Part shown: piece by piece, positions 1 through 9,275 of the stretch
How the letters are laid out: each line of letters begins with the position of its first letter
Position numbering within the stretch: the stretch's first letter is position 1
Assembly (NCBI GenBank): GCA_934140575.1
Contig: CAKPBJ010000001.1
Span: 62,001-126,000, forward strand
DNA: 64,000 bases
Direction: 5' to 3'
Origin: an uncultured Bacilli bacterium
GTDB taxonomy: Bacteria; Bacillota_I; Bacilli_A; RF39; UBA660
Program-made: the position numbers and the translations under genes
The notes under the pieces: generated by a model
Told to the model about the DNA's origin: nothing
Databases searched by the model: none
What the model saw: the letters and a program-made list of their open reading frames with translations, nothing else

Positions 1-1832
1 AGATTAGCTTCTATTGGAAGAATATCTCCCCCAAATATTGTGTAGGCCATACCATTAACAACTCCAACTTGTGATTCATCAAGTTTTTCTGTAAATGAAT
101 ATTTGGTTTTTCCAAGATATTTTTCTATTTCATTCTTGTCAATATGATAGAAAAGTTCACTTTCATTTAGTAATAAGTTTTTAACGATTTTTCGTAGTAA
201 AGAAGCTATCATTCTTTGTAATTCTCTGACTCCTGCTTCTTTTGTATAGTTTCTTATTAAATGCATTATTGCGTCATCACTAATTTGTACTTGAAGTGTT
301 GTAAGACCATGTTCTTCTATTTCTTTTGGGATTAAGTGATTTTTAGCTATATCTAATTTTTCATATTCTGTATAACTTGAAATATCTATTATTTCTAATC
401 GATCTCTTAGTTCATATGGAATTTGCTCTATATAGTTTGCTGTTGCGATGAACATAACCTGTGATAAGTCATAGTCCTCTTCAATATAGTGATCAAAGAA
501 TTTATCATTTTGTTCTGGATCTAGTACTTCTAGTAAGGCACTTGCAGGGTCACCTTTTATGTCTTTTGTCATTTTGTCTATTTCATCAATTATGAATACT
601 GGATTTGATGTACCTGCTTTTCTTATTCCTTGAATAATTCTACCTGGTATTGCACCTATATAAGTTCTTCTATGACCTACAATTTCTGCTTCATCATTAA
701 TTCCACCTACGCTTATTTTAGCAGTCTTTCTATTTAGACTCTTAGCAATACTTAAAGCAAGAGATGTTTTTCCTACACCAGGAGGTCCTACTAAGCATAG
801 AATTGGACTTCTTAGATTATTTGTATTTTCTTTAACTGCAAGATATTCAAGGATTCTTTCTTTTACATCTTCTAATGCAAAATGTGATTGATCAAGTGTT
901 TCTTTTACTTTAGATAGGTTTTGTGTATCTTTTGTATATATATTCCAAGGGAGACTAATCATCCATTCAATGTATTCTCTTATCATACCAAGTTCTGGAG
1001 AGTTACTATTTAAATTATTATACCTATCTATTTCTCTTTTGATTTTATCTTTGACCTTTTTACTACATTTTAACTTAGCTAATTTTTTATAATATTTTTC
1101 TACTTCACTATCTTTACTATTTACGTCACCTAATTCTTCTTGCATTAATCTTATTTTTTCTCGTAAGTAGTATTCTTTTTGGCTATCACTTAATTCTTTT
1201 TCTACTTCTGACTCTATTTTTTGTTCTAGTTCAGCAAATTTCATGTCACGATTCATATCTTCTATTAAGTATTTAGCTCTTTCTATTGGTTCAATTGTCG
1301 TTATAAATTTCTTTTTTTCTTTATAGCTTAATGGTAGATAATTTACTATTAAATCACATAAATCTGATAAATTATCAATGGCACTTAATTGTGATAGTAT
1401 GGCATTACTCATATATGGAACTTTACTAATATATTTTTCAAGAGATTTTACTAGTAATTTATAGTATGATGTATAGTCTTCATTGTCTTCATCATATTCA
1501 ATAATTTTATAATTTGCTTTAAAGAATTTTCCTTCTTCTTCATATGATGATATTTCTACTCGTCCTAAGCCTTCAATTACAATTCTTGTTTTACCATTGG
1601 GAACATTCATTTTTAATTTTAGCCTACCTAAAACTCCATATTTTGGACAAGTTGTTATATCTAAGTTACTTTCTTCTATTGGATTAACAATTAACATTAA
1701 GTTGTCTTCTATTTTATCAACTATTTCGACCATTTGCTTGTCGTAGTTGTTATCAAACTCAATTCTTACTTCACTGTTAGGGAAAATGACTATATCGTTT
1801 ACAATAAGTACTACCAATTTCTCATTCATCAT
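1..1832 (-). CDS. lon: ATP-dependent protease Lon, C-terminus cut by window edge
   Basis: About 610 codons are visible. They hold the N-terminal substrate-binding LON domain, a coiled-coil region, and the AAA+ module with Walker A GPPGVGKTS (near residue 350), Walker B VFIIDEIDKM and the motif EAEIVGHRRTY. The reading stops in FGGDILPIEAN, the start of the proteolytic domain, so the catalytic Ser/Lys dyad lies beyond position 1. Lon is a cytosolic ATP-driven serine protease that degrades misfolded and regulatory proteins. The ORF opens with two consecutive ATGs (1832 and 1829) behind GGAGGGG. It lies downstream of tig, a common Firmicutes neighbour, but has its own promoter. Confidence 0.95.
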   Translation of the reverse strand, partial: MMNEKLVVLIVNDIVIFPNSEVRIEFDNNYDKQMVEIVDKIEDNLMLIVNPIEESNLDITTCPKYGVLGRLKLKMNVPNGKTRIVIEGLGRVEISSYEEEGKFFKANYKIIEYDEDNEDYTSYYKLLVKSLEKYISKVPYMSNAILSQLSAIDNLSDLCDLIVNYLPLSYKEKKKFITTIEPIERAKYLIEDMNRDMKFAELEQKIESEVEKELSDSQKEYYLREKIRLMQEELGDVNSKDSEVEKYYKKLAKLKCSKKVKDKIKREIDRYNNLNSNSPELGMIREYIEWMISLPWNIYTKDTQNLSKVKETLDQSHFALEDVKERILEYLAVKENTNNLRSPILCLVGPPGVGKTSLALSIAKSLNRKTAKISVGGINDEAEIVGHRRTYIGAIPGRIIQGIRKAGTSNPVFIIDEIDKMTKDIKGDPASALLEVLDPEQNDKFFDHYIEEDYDLSQVMFIATANYIEQIPYELRDRLEIIDISSYTEYEKLDIAKNHLIPKEIEEHGLTTLQVQISDDAIMHLIRNYTKEAGVRELQRMIASLLRKIVKNLLLNESELFYHIDKNEIEKYLGKTKYSFTEKLDESQVGVVNGMAYTIFGGDILPIEAN

Positions 1833-1864
1833 TAATCCCCTCCAAATTTTAATTACTGCTTTCT

Positions 1865-1892
1865 ATTATATAATAAATAGAAATTTTTTCAA
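1865..1892 (-). promoter_or_regulatory. Sigma-A-type promoter of lon
   Basis: On the minus strand TTGAAA (1892-1887) and TATAAT (1870-1865) are separated by 16 nt. They lie about 35-60 nt upstream of the lon start. No CtsR or CIRCE operator is visible beside them. Confidence 0.6.
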
Positions 1893-1962
1893 GGAAAACC
1901 ATTCCAATTTTACATTTTTTATTATATTTATTTAATACATAAATTACATTTATAGCATTATA

Positions 1963-1986
1963 AAAGAGTGCTTAAAAACACCCTTT
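1963..1986 (-). terminator. Intrinsic terminator after tig
   Basis: An 8-bp stem (AAAGGGTG/CACTCTTT, one G-T pair) with an 8-nt loop is followed by a T-run on the minus strand, just past the tig stop codon. It separates tig from lon. Confidence 0.7.
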
Positions 1987-1990
1987 ATTT

Positions 1991-3277
1991 TTACTTATTA
2001 TATTCTTTTAATAGTTCAACAACTTTTCTAACTTCAAGGTCGTATTTTACCATTTCAAGTCCACCAAATTGGCTTAAGAATTCTTCTTTTGATACTTGAT
2101 ATTTCTTAGCTAATTCTTCTGCTTCTTTTTCTGCTTCTTCGTCAGTGATAACTACTTTTTCAATTTCTTTAATTTCATCAATCATTAAACGATATAAAAC
2201 ATTATTGAAAGCTTCTTTTTCCATTTGGCTTCTTAATTGTTCTTCATTAGATCCTGTAAATTGATAGTATAAATCAAGTGAGATTCCTTGCATCTTCATT
2301 TGTTCTGCAAATCTTCCCATTAAACGTTCTACTTCTTCATTTACCATTTCTTCTGGAATATCTACTTCAACATTTTTTGATACTCCTTCTAATAATGAAT
2401 CAACATATTTATTTTCTGCATCCATTTCTTTTTGAGCTTTAATTGATGCTTTAATTTCTTCTTTTAGTTTATCTTCAGAATCGATTCCTTCCATTCCTAA
2501 ATCTTCAAAGAAGTCTTCATCTAATTCACGAGTTTTCTTTTCTTTTACTTCATTAACTTTTACTTTAAATACTACTGGAGCTCCTGCTAAATCTTTAACA
2601 CCATAATCTTCTGGGAAAGTTACATTAATGTCTTTTTCTTCATTAGCTTTCATACCAATAATTTGTTCTTCAAATCCTGGAATAAATGTATTTGAACCAA
2701 TTTCTAATGAATAGTTTTCACCTTTTCCACCATCAAATGCTTCTCCATCTTTGAAACCTTCAAAGTCAATAATTGCTATATCTTTATTTTCAACTTTTCC
2801 ATCTTTTGTTACTAATTCAGTATATCTTTCAAGTAAGTGAGATAGTTCATGATTTATTTCTTCATCAGTTACTTCTACTTCTTCTGGTGTAATATTTAAT
2901 CCTTTGTATTTTTTTACATTTACTTCTGGTTTTGTAATAATTTTAAATGTAAATTCAACTCCATCTTCTCCAATACTTTTTAGATTTACTTCTGGTTGTA
3001 CTACTGGGATTAATTTAGAATCATCCATTGCTTTACCATAAGCTTCTTGTAATACTGCATCAGCAGCATCTAAATATAAAGATTCTTTTCCAAATTTCTT
3101 TTCGTAAACATTTCTTGGAACTTTTCCTTGTCTAAATCCATCAACTTTTACAGTCTTTTGTTTTTTATCAAATACTTTATCTATTGCATTTTTCCAAGAG
3201 TCACCTTCTATTTTTACAGCAACTTCATGTTTATTTGTTTCTTTTTTTATTTCTTTATTTTCTTCTTTTTTTGCCAT
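1991..3277 (-). CDS. tig: Trigger factor (ribosome-associated chaperone and prolyl isomerase)
   Basis: At 428 aa this is the usual family length. The ribosome-docking loop GFRQGKVP is at residues 47-54. The FKBP-type peptidyl-prolyl isomerase domain follows at about 155-240 (IDFEGF, IPGFEEQIIGM, FPEDYG), then the long helical C-terminal chaperone arms. Trigger factor binds the ribosome exit tunnel and shields nascent chains. A lysine/glutamate-rich extension of about 16 residues precedes the domain. Start at ATG 3277 behind TTGGAGGG. Own promoter and terminator, so it appears monocistronic. Confidence 0.96.
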   Translation of the reverse strand: MAKKEENKEIKKETNKHEVAVKIEGDSWKNAIDKVFDKKQKTVKVDGFRQGKVPRNVYEKKFGKESLYLDAADAVLQEAYGKAMDDSKLIPVVQPEVNLKSIGEDGVEFTFKIITKPEVNVKKYKGLNITPEEVEVTDEEINHELSHLLERYTELVTKDGKVENKDIAIIDFEGFKDGEAFDGGKGENYSLEIGSNTFIPGFEEQIIGMKANEEKDINVTFPEDYGVKDLAGAPVVFKVKVNEVKEKKTRELDEDFFEDLGMEGIDSEDKLKEEIKASIKAQKEMDAENKYVDSLLEGVSKNVEVDIPEEMVNEEVERLMGRFAEQMKMQGISLDLYYQFTGSNEEQLRSQMEKEAFNNVLYRLMIDEIKEIEKVVITDEEAEKEAEELAKKYQVSKEEFLSQFGGLEMVKYDLEVRKVVELLKEYNK

Positions 3278-3299
3278 TATTTTCCCTCCAATGTCTTAT

Positions 3300-3328
3300 A
3301 TTATATCGTATATTGAAACTTTCTACAA
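3300..3328 (-). promoter_or_regulatory. Promoter of tig
   Basis: Minus strand TTGTAG (3328-3323), 17-nt spacer, TATAAT (3305-3300). It sits directly upstream of the tig ribosome binding site. Confidence 0.55.
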
Positions 3329-3350
3329 TATTTTTATCTTATTTTAAAAA

Positions 3351-3386
3351 AAATAAAGAGTAATTACTATTATTATCTCTTTATTT
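3351..3386 (-). terminator. Intrinsic terminator after the 156-aa gene
   Basis: A 10-bp stem AAATAAAGAG/CTCTTTATTT with a 16-nt loop, followed by a T-run on the minus strand. It overlaps the 3' end of the gene at 3373. Confidence 0.65.
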
Positions 3387-3843
3387 TTACTTTTGATGAT
3401 GTTTTCTTTTCTTCATATGAATTAAAAAATGAATTTACTTGAGTATTATAGTTTTTATTTTTATTAATACTTGCTTCTAGGTCTTCTTTGCTTATTTTGT
3501 GTTGAGACAAATTAAGCCATATATCACTTGATACTGATAGAGGTGTATTTGTTTTTATTTCTCTATATTTTCCATGGTCGTAAACAACTCCTATTTTTTC
3601 TATAATATCTCTTTCGATATATTTCTTTTGTGTTTCTTGTTTATAGTTATTCATATAGTTTTCAAATCCAGGTGTTTCCCAGAGTGGATCTCCAAAAAAA
3701 GATAAATATTCTTCTTCACGTCTTACAATTTCATCATCTAGGTTTGCTAATATATTTATTAATTGCTCACCATCATACTCTACAAACTTTGTTGCTACTG
3801 GAATGTAGTAGTATCTTATTTTTTCTTTTTCTATTTTTTTCAT
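3373..3843 (-). CDS. Hypothetical protein, 156 aa
   Basis: I do not recognise this protein. It is soluble-looking, charged and without a signal peptide or membrane segment. Tryptophans are scattered in the middle and the tail is lysine-rich (KVKIKR). Start at ATG 3843 behind AAAGGGTGG. It sits alone between the galE terminator and its own terminator, so its role cannot be read from an operon. It is likely a real gene because its ribosome binding site and terminator fit well and it has no competing frame. Confidence 0.6.
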   Translation of the reverse strand: MKKIEKEKIRYYYIPVATKFVEYDGEQLINILANLDDEIVRREEEYLSFFGDPLWETPGFENYMNNYKQETQKKYIERDIIEKIGVVYDHGKYREIKTNTPLSVSSDIWLNLSQHKISKEDLEASINKNKNYNTQVNSFFNSYEEKKTSSKVKIKR

Positions 3844-3946
3844 TTTAAACCACCCTTTCTAATTCAAATAACGCTTTATATTATACCATATTTTTCCTTA
3901 TTTCTTAAGGGTTTATGCCTACTATAGCCATAATTTTTTCAAAAAA

Positions 3947-3987
3947 AAATAAATTTTACACATTTTGACATTGCATAAAATTTATTT
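3947..3987 (-). terminator. Terminator of the 9.1-4.0 kb operon (after galE)
   Basis: A 12-bp stem AAATAAATTTTA/TAAAATTTATTT with a 17-nt loop, followed by TTTTTT on the minus strand. Confidence 0.65.
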
Positions 3988-4003
3988 TACTTTTTTATTT
4001 ACT

Positions 4004-5014
4004 TTATTTGTTTTTTTCTTGTTCTAATATGAAATTATATGAGTCTCTCATCATATCTTCTATACCATGTGTTGCTTTCCATCCTAACTCTTCATATGCT
4101 TTTGTTGGGTCTGCATAACAACTTGCTATATCTCCTGGACGTCTTTTTACAATTTTATATGGTACTTTTACGTTGTTTACTTTTTCAAATGCTTTAACCA
4201 TATCTAGTACACTATATCCTACTCCTGTACCTAAATTATAGTAATGAATTCCAGTTGTATTTACTGCTTTTTCTAAGGCTTTTAAGTGTCCTTTAGCAAG
4301 GTCTACTACATGGATATAATCTCTTACTCCTGTTCCATCTGGTGTATCATAATCATCTCCGAATACACTTAAAATTTCTAATTCTTTAGAAGCAACTCTT
4401 GCGATGTATGGCATTAAGTTATTTGGAATTCCATTTGGTTTTTCTCCAATTAATCCTGATTCATGGGCACCTATTGGATTAAAGTATCTTAATACTATTG
4501 GAGTGAAATCAGGATCTGATATTGTAATATCTTTTAGAATTTGTTCTATCATTAGCTTACTTGTTCCATATGGGTTTGTAGTTCCACCTACTTTACAATC
4601 TTCTGTTAATGGTAATCTTTCTGGAGTTCCATATACTGTTGCTGATGATGAGAAAATAAGTTTATTACAATTATATTTTTTCATTACTTCACATAGATGT
4701 AGTGTTGAAATTAAATTATTTTCATAATACATAATTGGTTTTTCTACACTTTCACCTACTGCTTTATATCCTGCGAAGTGAATAACTGCATCAATAGACT
4801 CATTTTTAAAGATGTTTTCTAATGCATTAATATTGCATACATCATCTTTAATAAATTCAAAGTCACGTCCAGTAATTTCAGTTATTTTATCTTTTATATC
4901 AAGACTTGAATTTGATAAATCATCAATTACTACTACTTCATAGTTTGCATTTAATAATTCTACTACTGTGTGGCTTCCTATGAAACCAAGGCCACCTGTA
5001 ACTAATACTTTCAT
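4004..5014 (-). CDS. galE: UDP-glucose 4-epimerase
   Basis: A 336-aa extended short-chain dehydrogenase. It has the NAD-binding motif GGLGFIGSH at the N-terminus, FSSSATVYG, the catalytic YGTSK (Tyr-x-x-x-Lys) and a conserved VLRYFNPIGAH segment, all typical of GalE. It interconverts UDP-glucose and UDP-galactose for glycan precursors. An upstream in-frame start at 5035 exists, but GGAGG lies 5 nt before ATG 5014 and the shorter protein starts MKVLVTGG as in the family. It is the last gene of a six-gene operon, 1 nt after the NUDIX gene. Confidence 0.93.
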   Translation of the reverse strand: MKVLVTGGLGFIGSHTVVELLNANYEVVVIDDLSNSSLDIKDKITEITGRDFEFIKDDVCNINALENIFKNESIDAVIHFAGYKAVGESVEKPIMYYENNLISTLHLCEVMKKYNCNKLIFSSSATVYGTPERLPLTEDCKVGGTTNPYGTSKLMIEQILKDITISDPDFTPIVLRYFNPIGAHESGLIGEKPNGIPNNLMPYIARVASKELEILSVFGDDYDTPDGTGVRDYIHVVDLAKGHLKALEKAVNTTGIHYYNLGTGVGYSVLDMVKAFEKVNNVKVPYKIVKRRPGDIASCYADPTKAYEELGWKATHGIEDMMRDSYNFILEQEKNK

Positions 5015-5015
5015 T

Positions 5016-5531
5016 TTAACCTCCATATACCTCATGATATACGTCTACTACGTTTATCATTTCTTTGGCTATATTCACATCTATACTACCATTTTCTATG
5101 GCATTTTTCAAGAATTTTTCTAGGGTGTTGAAGTTTACGTAATATAGATTAAAATCTGTTGCTAATTCTAATTCATCGTAATGTGTTTTACTAAGATCTG
5201 GTAAAGAATCAGTAAATGTTCTATAGTAATATATTGAATTTAGAACCTTCTTTCCACTTCCAAAATAGTTATTATCATATGTTGTAATACATAAAAATGG
5301 CTCTTCATCGACATTCAACTCTATTCCAGTTTCTTCCATTACTTCTCTAATTAAACAGTCTTTTTTACTTTCATTTTCTTCTGGATGTCCTCCTGGGAAT
5401 TGATATGTATTATTGTTGTGAGCTAATAAGATTTTTCCATTTGAATTAATCATTAAGGCTTTTACTCTTACTACTTTGAGCTCTATATCATTATCTGTTA
5501 AATTATTGTCATTAAATATTATTTGTTTCAT
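5016..5531 (-). CDS. NUDIX hydrolase
   Basis: The NUDIX box is complete: GHPEEN, then E, seven residues, then REVMEETGI, matching Gx5Ex7REUxEExGU. Such enzymes cleave nucleoside diphosphates linked to another moiety. The substrate cannot be read from sequence, although adjacency to galE makes a nucleotide-sugar or sanitising role possible. ATG 5531 is chosen: AAAGGA lies upstream and it falls 11 nt after the preceding stop. A longer reading from a TTG at 5561 would overlap the upstream gene and has poor support. Confidence 0.85.
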   Translation of the reverse strand: MKQIIFNDNNLTDNDIELKVVRVKALMINSNGKILLAHNNNTYQFPGGHPEENESKKDCLIREVMEETGIELNVDEEPFLCITTYDNNYFGSGKKVLNSIYYYRTFTDSLPDLSKTHYDELELATDFNLYYVNFNTLEKFLKNAIENGSIDVNIAKEMINVVDVYHEVYGG

Positions 5532-5542
5532 ACTACCATCCT

Positions 5543-6631
5543 TTATAAATATCTCTCCCAATACTCTGTTGTATTTGGATTTGCTGTATTATATACTGTT
5601 TCAATCATGTTCTTTATTACTGTTGATTTTTTCCATACTGGTGTTCCATAATTTAGACAGCTTGCTTTTGATCCTGCCATCATATATTCAAATGTTGATG
5701 CTCTATCTTCTTCTGCTGATGTCATGGCATAGGCATTAACGAATGGTGCATCTTGTGAGTAAGTTGAGGCATAAGATAGACCATTATTTATATTTCCATA
5801 ACTAAACCCTTGAGGATTTAGAGAGTTCCATGTTGTAAAATTTGCTCCTTTTTTGAACATATATCTTTCCATGTAGTGATATGATTCATGGTAAAAAGAT
5901 TCTTCAAAAGAATAAGCTACTGCGATTGATATTACTGCATATGAATAACTAGAATCAGTAACCCCAGTAACACTATTTTCTGAATAATTATTAATAAGCA
6001 TTATTGTTAGTGGAATACCACCATTTTTTATTTCTGAAAACATGCCCCTTGGATATAGGCTTAATGCTGCATTTAATCTTGTAAGAGAGGCATTTACTGT
6101 TGTAGCATTATTAATTGGTGTTGTACTAATTCCTGCTACTGTATAGCCACTTGTTTCACTTCCATATTTTATTGTTACTCCATATGTGTTTTGGATGCTG
6201 TTTCTTAAATTATTATTGGTTTCATCAAGTGTTGGAACGTATGGTTGTTGCTCTTGTTGTGGCTTTGGAGTATAGTTTTGAGCTGGTGTAGTTTGTTGCG
6301 TTGGAGTATTATTTTGTGCTGGTTGTTCTGTCGTAGTTTGACTTTCAGTTTGAGTATTTTGATTTGTATTATTTGTACTATTATTTTTTATTGTATCTGC
6401 ACTATTTGTAGTGGTTTTAGTTTTGTTTCCAGGAACGACTTCACTATTGTCAATTGTGCTGATATTAACTGTTCCTTCTTCTTTTTCTGTGACGTCTGTT
6501 ACTGGATTGTATAATCTTTTTTCATTACTTAAATCAAGTATTGCTCCATAAATTAAAAAAGTAAGACCTACTACAATTAGTATTCTTGCATAATAAGTTA
6601 TGTTATTTTTTTTGTTTTTCTTATTACGCAT
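5543..6631 (-). CDS. Membrane-anchored HExxH metallopeptidase-like protein
   Basis: 362 aa. A short basic N-terminus and one membrane segment (about 12-30) precede a long Asn/Thr/Gln/Pro-rich linker (about 45-140) and a globular domain. That domain carries HESYH at 248-252 (HExxH zinc-binding motif) and a downstream acidic SAEEDRA at 305-311. The latter could supply the third ligand, as in gluzincin-like peptidases. It is probably an extracellular zinc peptidase tethered to the membrane; no close named family is recognised. Start at ATG 6631 behind AAGGAGGA. It lies 15 nt after the tail-anchored gene, in the operon running to galE. Confidence 0.7.
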   Translation of the reverse strand: MRNKKNKKNNITYYARILIVVGLTFLIYGAILDLSNEKRLYNPVTDVTEKEEGTVNISTIDNSEVVPGNKTKTTTNSADTIKNNSTNNTNQNTQTESQTTTEQPAQNNTPTQQTTPAQNYTPKPQQEQQPYVPTLDETNNNLRNSIQNTYGVTIKYGSETSGYTVAGISTTPINNATTVNASLTRLNAALSLYPRGMFSEIKNGGIPLTIMLINNYSENSVTGVTDSSYSYAVISIAVAYSFEESFYHESYHYMERYMFKKGANFTTWNSLNPQGFSYGNINNGLSYASTYSQDAPFVNAYAMTSAEEDRASTFEYMMAGSKASCLNYGTPVWKKSTVIKNMIETVYNTANPNTTEYWERYL

Positions 6632-6646
6632 ACTAATTCCTCCTTC

Positions 6647-7174
6647 TTACTTTAAAATGTTTAATAGAATTATAAATATAATTATTATAACTATTAGTAT
6701 TAATATTAAAATATTTGATGTACTAATCCCATTATTATTAATTAGTAATTCTTCTTTTTTTTCATCAGTTTCAAATAACTTATTTAATTTGTTTGCTTCT
6801 TCTTTAGTTAGACCATCTATTGTCACTAAGTCATTGTTTTTAGAAACAAGTCTAAATGTTTGATATTCATCTTTATCTAAATTTACTATGTCATTAATTA
6901 TAAAATTTTCATCATCATTTAGTCTTTTTATGAGTGAACTTATAAATGTGTCAAATATTTCTTCTGTGACTTTAAATATTACATCACTGAATTCTTTTGT
7001 ATCTCCAAATTTATTTATAATTTTTAATTTAGTTATACATTTTTCTTTTTTTAGACTAATACTTAATACTACCGAATTTTCTTTATCAGAAAGTCTAAAT
7101 ATATTAAATATTTTTTCTATATAATCATCATAGTTTTCATAATTTAAATTACTATTTAATAATTTATCATCCAT
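6647..7174 (-). CDS. Tail-anchored hypothetical protein, 175 aa
   Basis: The first ~145 residues are charged and cytosolic-looking. The last ~25 are a highly hydrophobic Ile/Leu stretch ending LLNILK, a C-terminal membrane anchor with no signal peptide. No known family is recognised. It lies 9 nt after the 552-aa acidic repeat protein and 15 nt before the metallopeptidase gene, so the three were probably inherited as a unit. Start at ATG 7174 behind ATAGGAGA. Confidence 0.65.
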   Translation of the reverse strand: MDDKLLNSNLNYENYDDYIEKIFNIFRLSDKENSVVLSISLKKEKCITKLKIINKFGDTKEFSDVIFKVTEEIFDTFISSLIKRLNDDENFIINDIVNLDKDEYQTFRLVSKNNDLVTIDGLTKEEANKLNKLFETDEKKEELLINNNGISTSNILILILIVIIIIFIILLNILK

Positions 7175-7183
7175 ATAAATCTC

Positions 7184-8842
7184 CTATGCCACTAGTGTGA
7201 ATTGGTTTGATACACTAGAGCTTGGTATATTTAACATATTATCCGTTGGTTGGATTGTGTTTACTTCATTATTTGCATAGTTTTGCATAGCTGTTGGTTG
7301 GTTATTTTGTGGATTAGAAGTTACTTGTTCCATTAATTGTTCGGCTTCTTCTTTTTTTCCTTCATGATACAATTGGTTTGCTTTGACTAGCATTTCTTCT
7401 GGTGTTAGTACTGTTTCTTGAAGAATTGGATTTAGTATTGGATTTTTGATAGGCTTATCTTTATTAAAGATTGATGTATATAAAGCTTCTTGTGTTAGTA
7501 ATGACCCTAATAAATTTTTATATTGTTTTGATGTAACTAGTAAGCTTTCTTTGCCTTTTTTATTTGTTTTAGTAAAATCTGGTTTCTTTTCTTCTTGGTC
7601 TACACTATCTTCTTTTACTATACTTTGAATGTCCGGTATATTCGCTAATGGCTCTTCTTTTGGAAGCTCTGCCTCAACTGGTTGTGCTTGTTCTACTGGT
7701 TGTATTTCTTCATTTTGTGTTGTTGATTCTTTTAAATCCTGTTGATCAGTCTGTGATAATTGAGGAGATTCTTGTTCTTCCACTATTGGTTCTATAGTTG
7801 GTTGTATTTCAGGCAATGTAGAATTTTCTTGAACTGTTTCTGGAACAGGATTTGTTTCATTTACAGTAGTTTCAGAAACTATTTCTGGAACGGGATTTGT
7901 TTCATTTTCTGGAGTTTCAATAACCATTTCTGGTAGAGAGTTTGTTTCATTTTCTGCTACTTCAGCAGCTATCTCTGGTTGTACTTCTTCTGCACTGTTA
8001 GAAACTATTTCTGGTTTCTCTGAGGTTTCAGTTGTAGGAATTGTTACTATTGCTTCTTGTTGTGTTGGTTCTACTGTTTGTGTAGTTAGTGCAGGTTCTT
8101 CTTTTTCTTCCTCAACCTTTTTTTCAGGTTCTTCTTTTGGTGTTGTATCTTCAACTTCTTTTTGCTCTGTTATTACTTTAATATCACTCATTAGTGATTG
8201 TATATCTTTGTTTAATTTTTCTTCTTGATTGTCTATTTCTTCTGTTGATTTTAAATCAGCATTTGTTGTTTCTTCTTTTTTATCTTCTACTTTTTGAGCA
8301 ATAGGTTCTAAGTTTTCTTTAGTTTCTATATTTTGTAATTCTTGTTCTTCTTCTACTTTATTTTCTACCGGTGCTTGTTCTATAATTTTATTTTCATCTT
8401 GTACTTGATTTTTTTGTTCTTTTTCTATTACTTGGTTAGTATTATTTTCTTTTGGAGCTTGAGGGTGTTTTTTTATCACGTTTCGTGTCTGTGGTTCATA
8501 ATTAATATTTTCTATTATTCTTGCGATATTTTCATCTTCTGTTTTTTTAGCTTCTTTTGATGTTTCATCAAGTCGTCTGAAAGAATTTGATAACTCATCT
8601 CCCAAATTATATAACTTTACAATTATATCTAGTTTTTCTCCACTTATTTTTATTAATGTTTGTTTTAACGTTTCATCTTTGATTGTATCTATTATTTTGT
8701 CTATTTCTGCTAATGCTTTTTGTTCATTTCTGATAAGTCCCCATAAAATGGCTTTCATTTTTGTATCAGCATTTTCTAATTTAATGTTTTCAAATTTGTA
8801 ATCGTCTATATAATCTTCTTGGACAAAATTAAAATTAGCCAT
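7184..8842 (-). CDS. Acidic Pro/Glu/Thr-rich repeat protein, 552 aa
   Basis: Residues 1-85 form a predicted helical domain. A long low-complexity region (about 120-430) follows, rich in Glu, Pro, Thr and Gln, with imperfect repeats built on NETNPVPE and EIV/ETV (DNA about 7820-7960). A structured C-terminal part (about 430-552) contains TPEEMLVKANQLYHEGKKEE, reminiscent of a TPR-like helix pair. There is no signal peptide or membrane segment, so it is probably cytosolic or an interaction scaffold. Start at ATG 8842 with GGTGGTGAT upstream. Function unknown. Confidence 0.65.
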   Translation of the reverse strand: MANFNFVQEDYIDDYKFENIKLENADTKMKAILWGLIRNEQKALAEIDKIIDTIKDETLKQTLIKISGEKLDIIVKLYNLGDELSNSFRRLDETSKEAKKTEDENIARIIENINYEPQTRNVIKKHPQAPKENNTNQVIEKEQKNQVQDENKIIEQAPVENKVEEEQELQNIETKENLEPIAQKVEDKKEETTNADLKSTEEIDNQEEKLNKDIQSLMSDIKVITEQKEVEDTTPKEEPEKKVEEEKEEPALTTQTVEPTQQEAIVTIPTTETSEKPEIVSNSAEEVQPEIAAEVAENETNSLPEMVIETPENETNPVPEIVSETTVNETNPVPETVQENSTLPEIQPTIEPIVEEQESPQLSQTDQQDLKESTTQNEEIQPVEQAQPVEAELPKEEPLANIPDIQSIVKEDSVDQEEKKPDFTKTNKKGKESLLVTSKQYKNLLGSLLTQEALYTSIFNKDKPIKNPILNPILQETVLTPEEMLVKANQLYHEGKKEEAEQLMEQVTSNPQNNQPTAMQNYANNEVNTIQPTDNMLNIPSSSVSNQFTLVA

Positions 8843-8855
8843 ATATTATCACCAC

Positions 8856-9125
8856 CTAAGCATTTGCAATTCTCTTTAAAAGAGTTTGTACATTACTCCA
8901 TTCTTTATCATCTGTGATTTCTTCAAGAGTTAATACAGAGTCTTTTTTTATTATTTTAGAAACATAAATAACTACATCATTTTCAGAGCCACTTAATTCA
9001 CCCTTTGTATATACTAAGTACTTATTAATTTGATCATCACTTATTAAATATGTTACTACCTCTACATCCATTAAACTACCATCTGGATTTTGTATTGTTA
9101 CCATTTTCTTTTCTTCTGTATCCAT
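8856..9125 (-). CDS. DUF1292 family protein
   Basis: An 89-aa protein beginning MDTEEKKMVTIQNPDGS, with the pattern NPDGSLMDVEVV, KYLVYTKGE, VVIYVSKI and a C-terminal WSNVQTLLKRI helix. This matches the small DUF1292/YrzB (UPF0473) layout of Firmicutes, whose function is unknown. Start at ATG 9125 behind AGAAGGAG. A TATAAT at 9158-9153 could be the -10 for this operon. It is the first gene, 13 nt upstream of the acidic repeat protein. Confidence 0.72.
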   Translation of the reverse strand: MDTEEKKMVTIQNPDGSLMDVEVVTYLISDDQINKYLVYTKGELSGSENDVVIYVSKIIKKDSVLTLEEITDDKEWSNVQTLLKRIANA

Positions 9126-9275
9126 AGTAAAACTCCTTCTATTCTAAGTTATATTATAACCAATTTTTGAATGGAAGTAAATATTTTTATCCTGCTTTAA
9201 CAGTATTAATTTAGAATATGTTTTTTAGTGACGAATATATTTATAATATATGTATTTTGCTTTTTTAGAATAAAG

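Noticed and set aside
1747..1935. Plus-strand ORF antisense to the lon 5' end
   Set aside because: It overlaps the conserved lon start and promoter, has no ribosome binding site and encodes only low-complexity residues.
5532..5561. NUDIX start at TTG 5561
   Set aside because: It would overlap the metallopeptidase stop and has a poorer ribosome binding context than ATG 5531.
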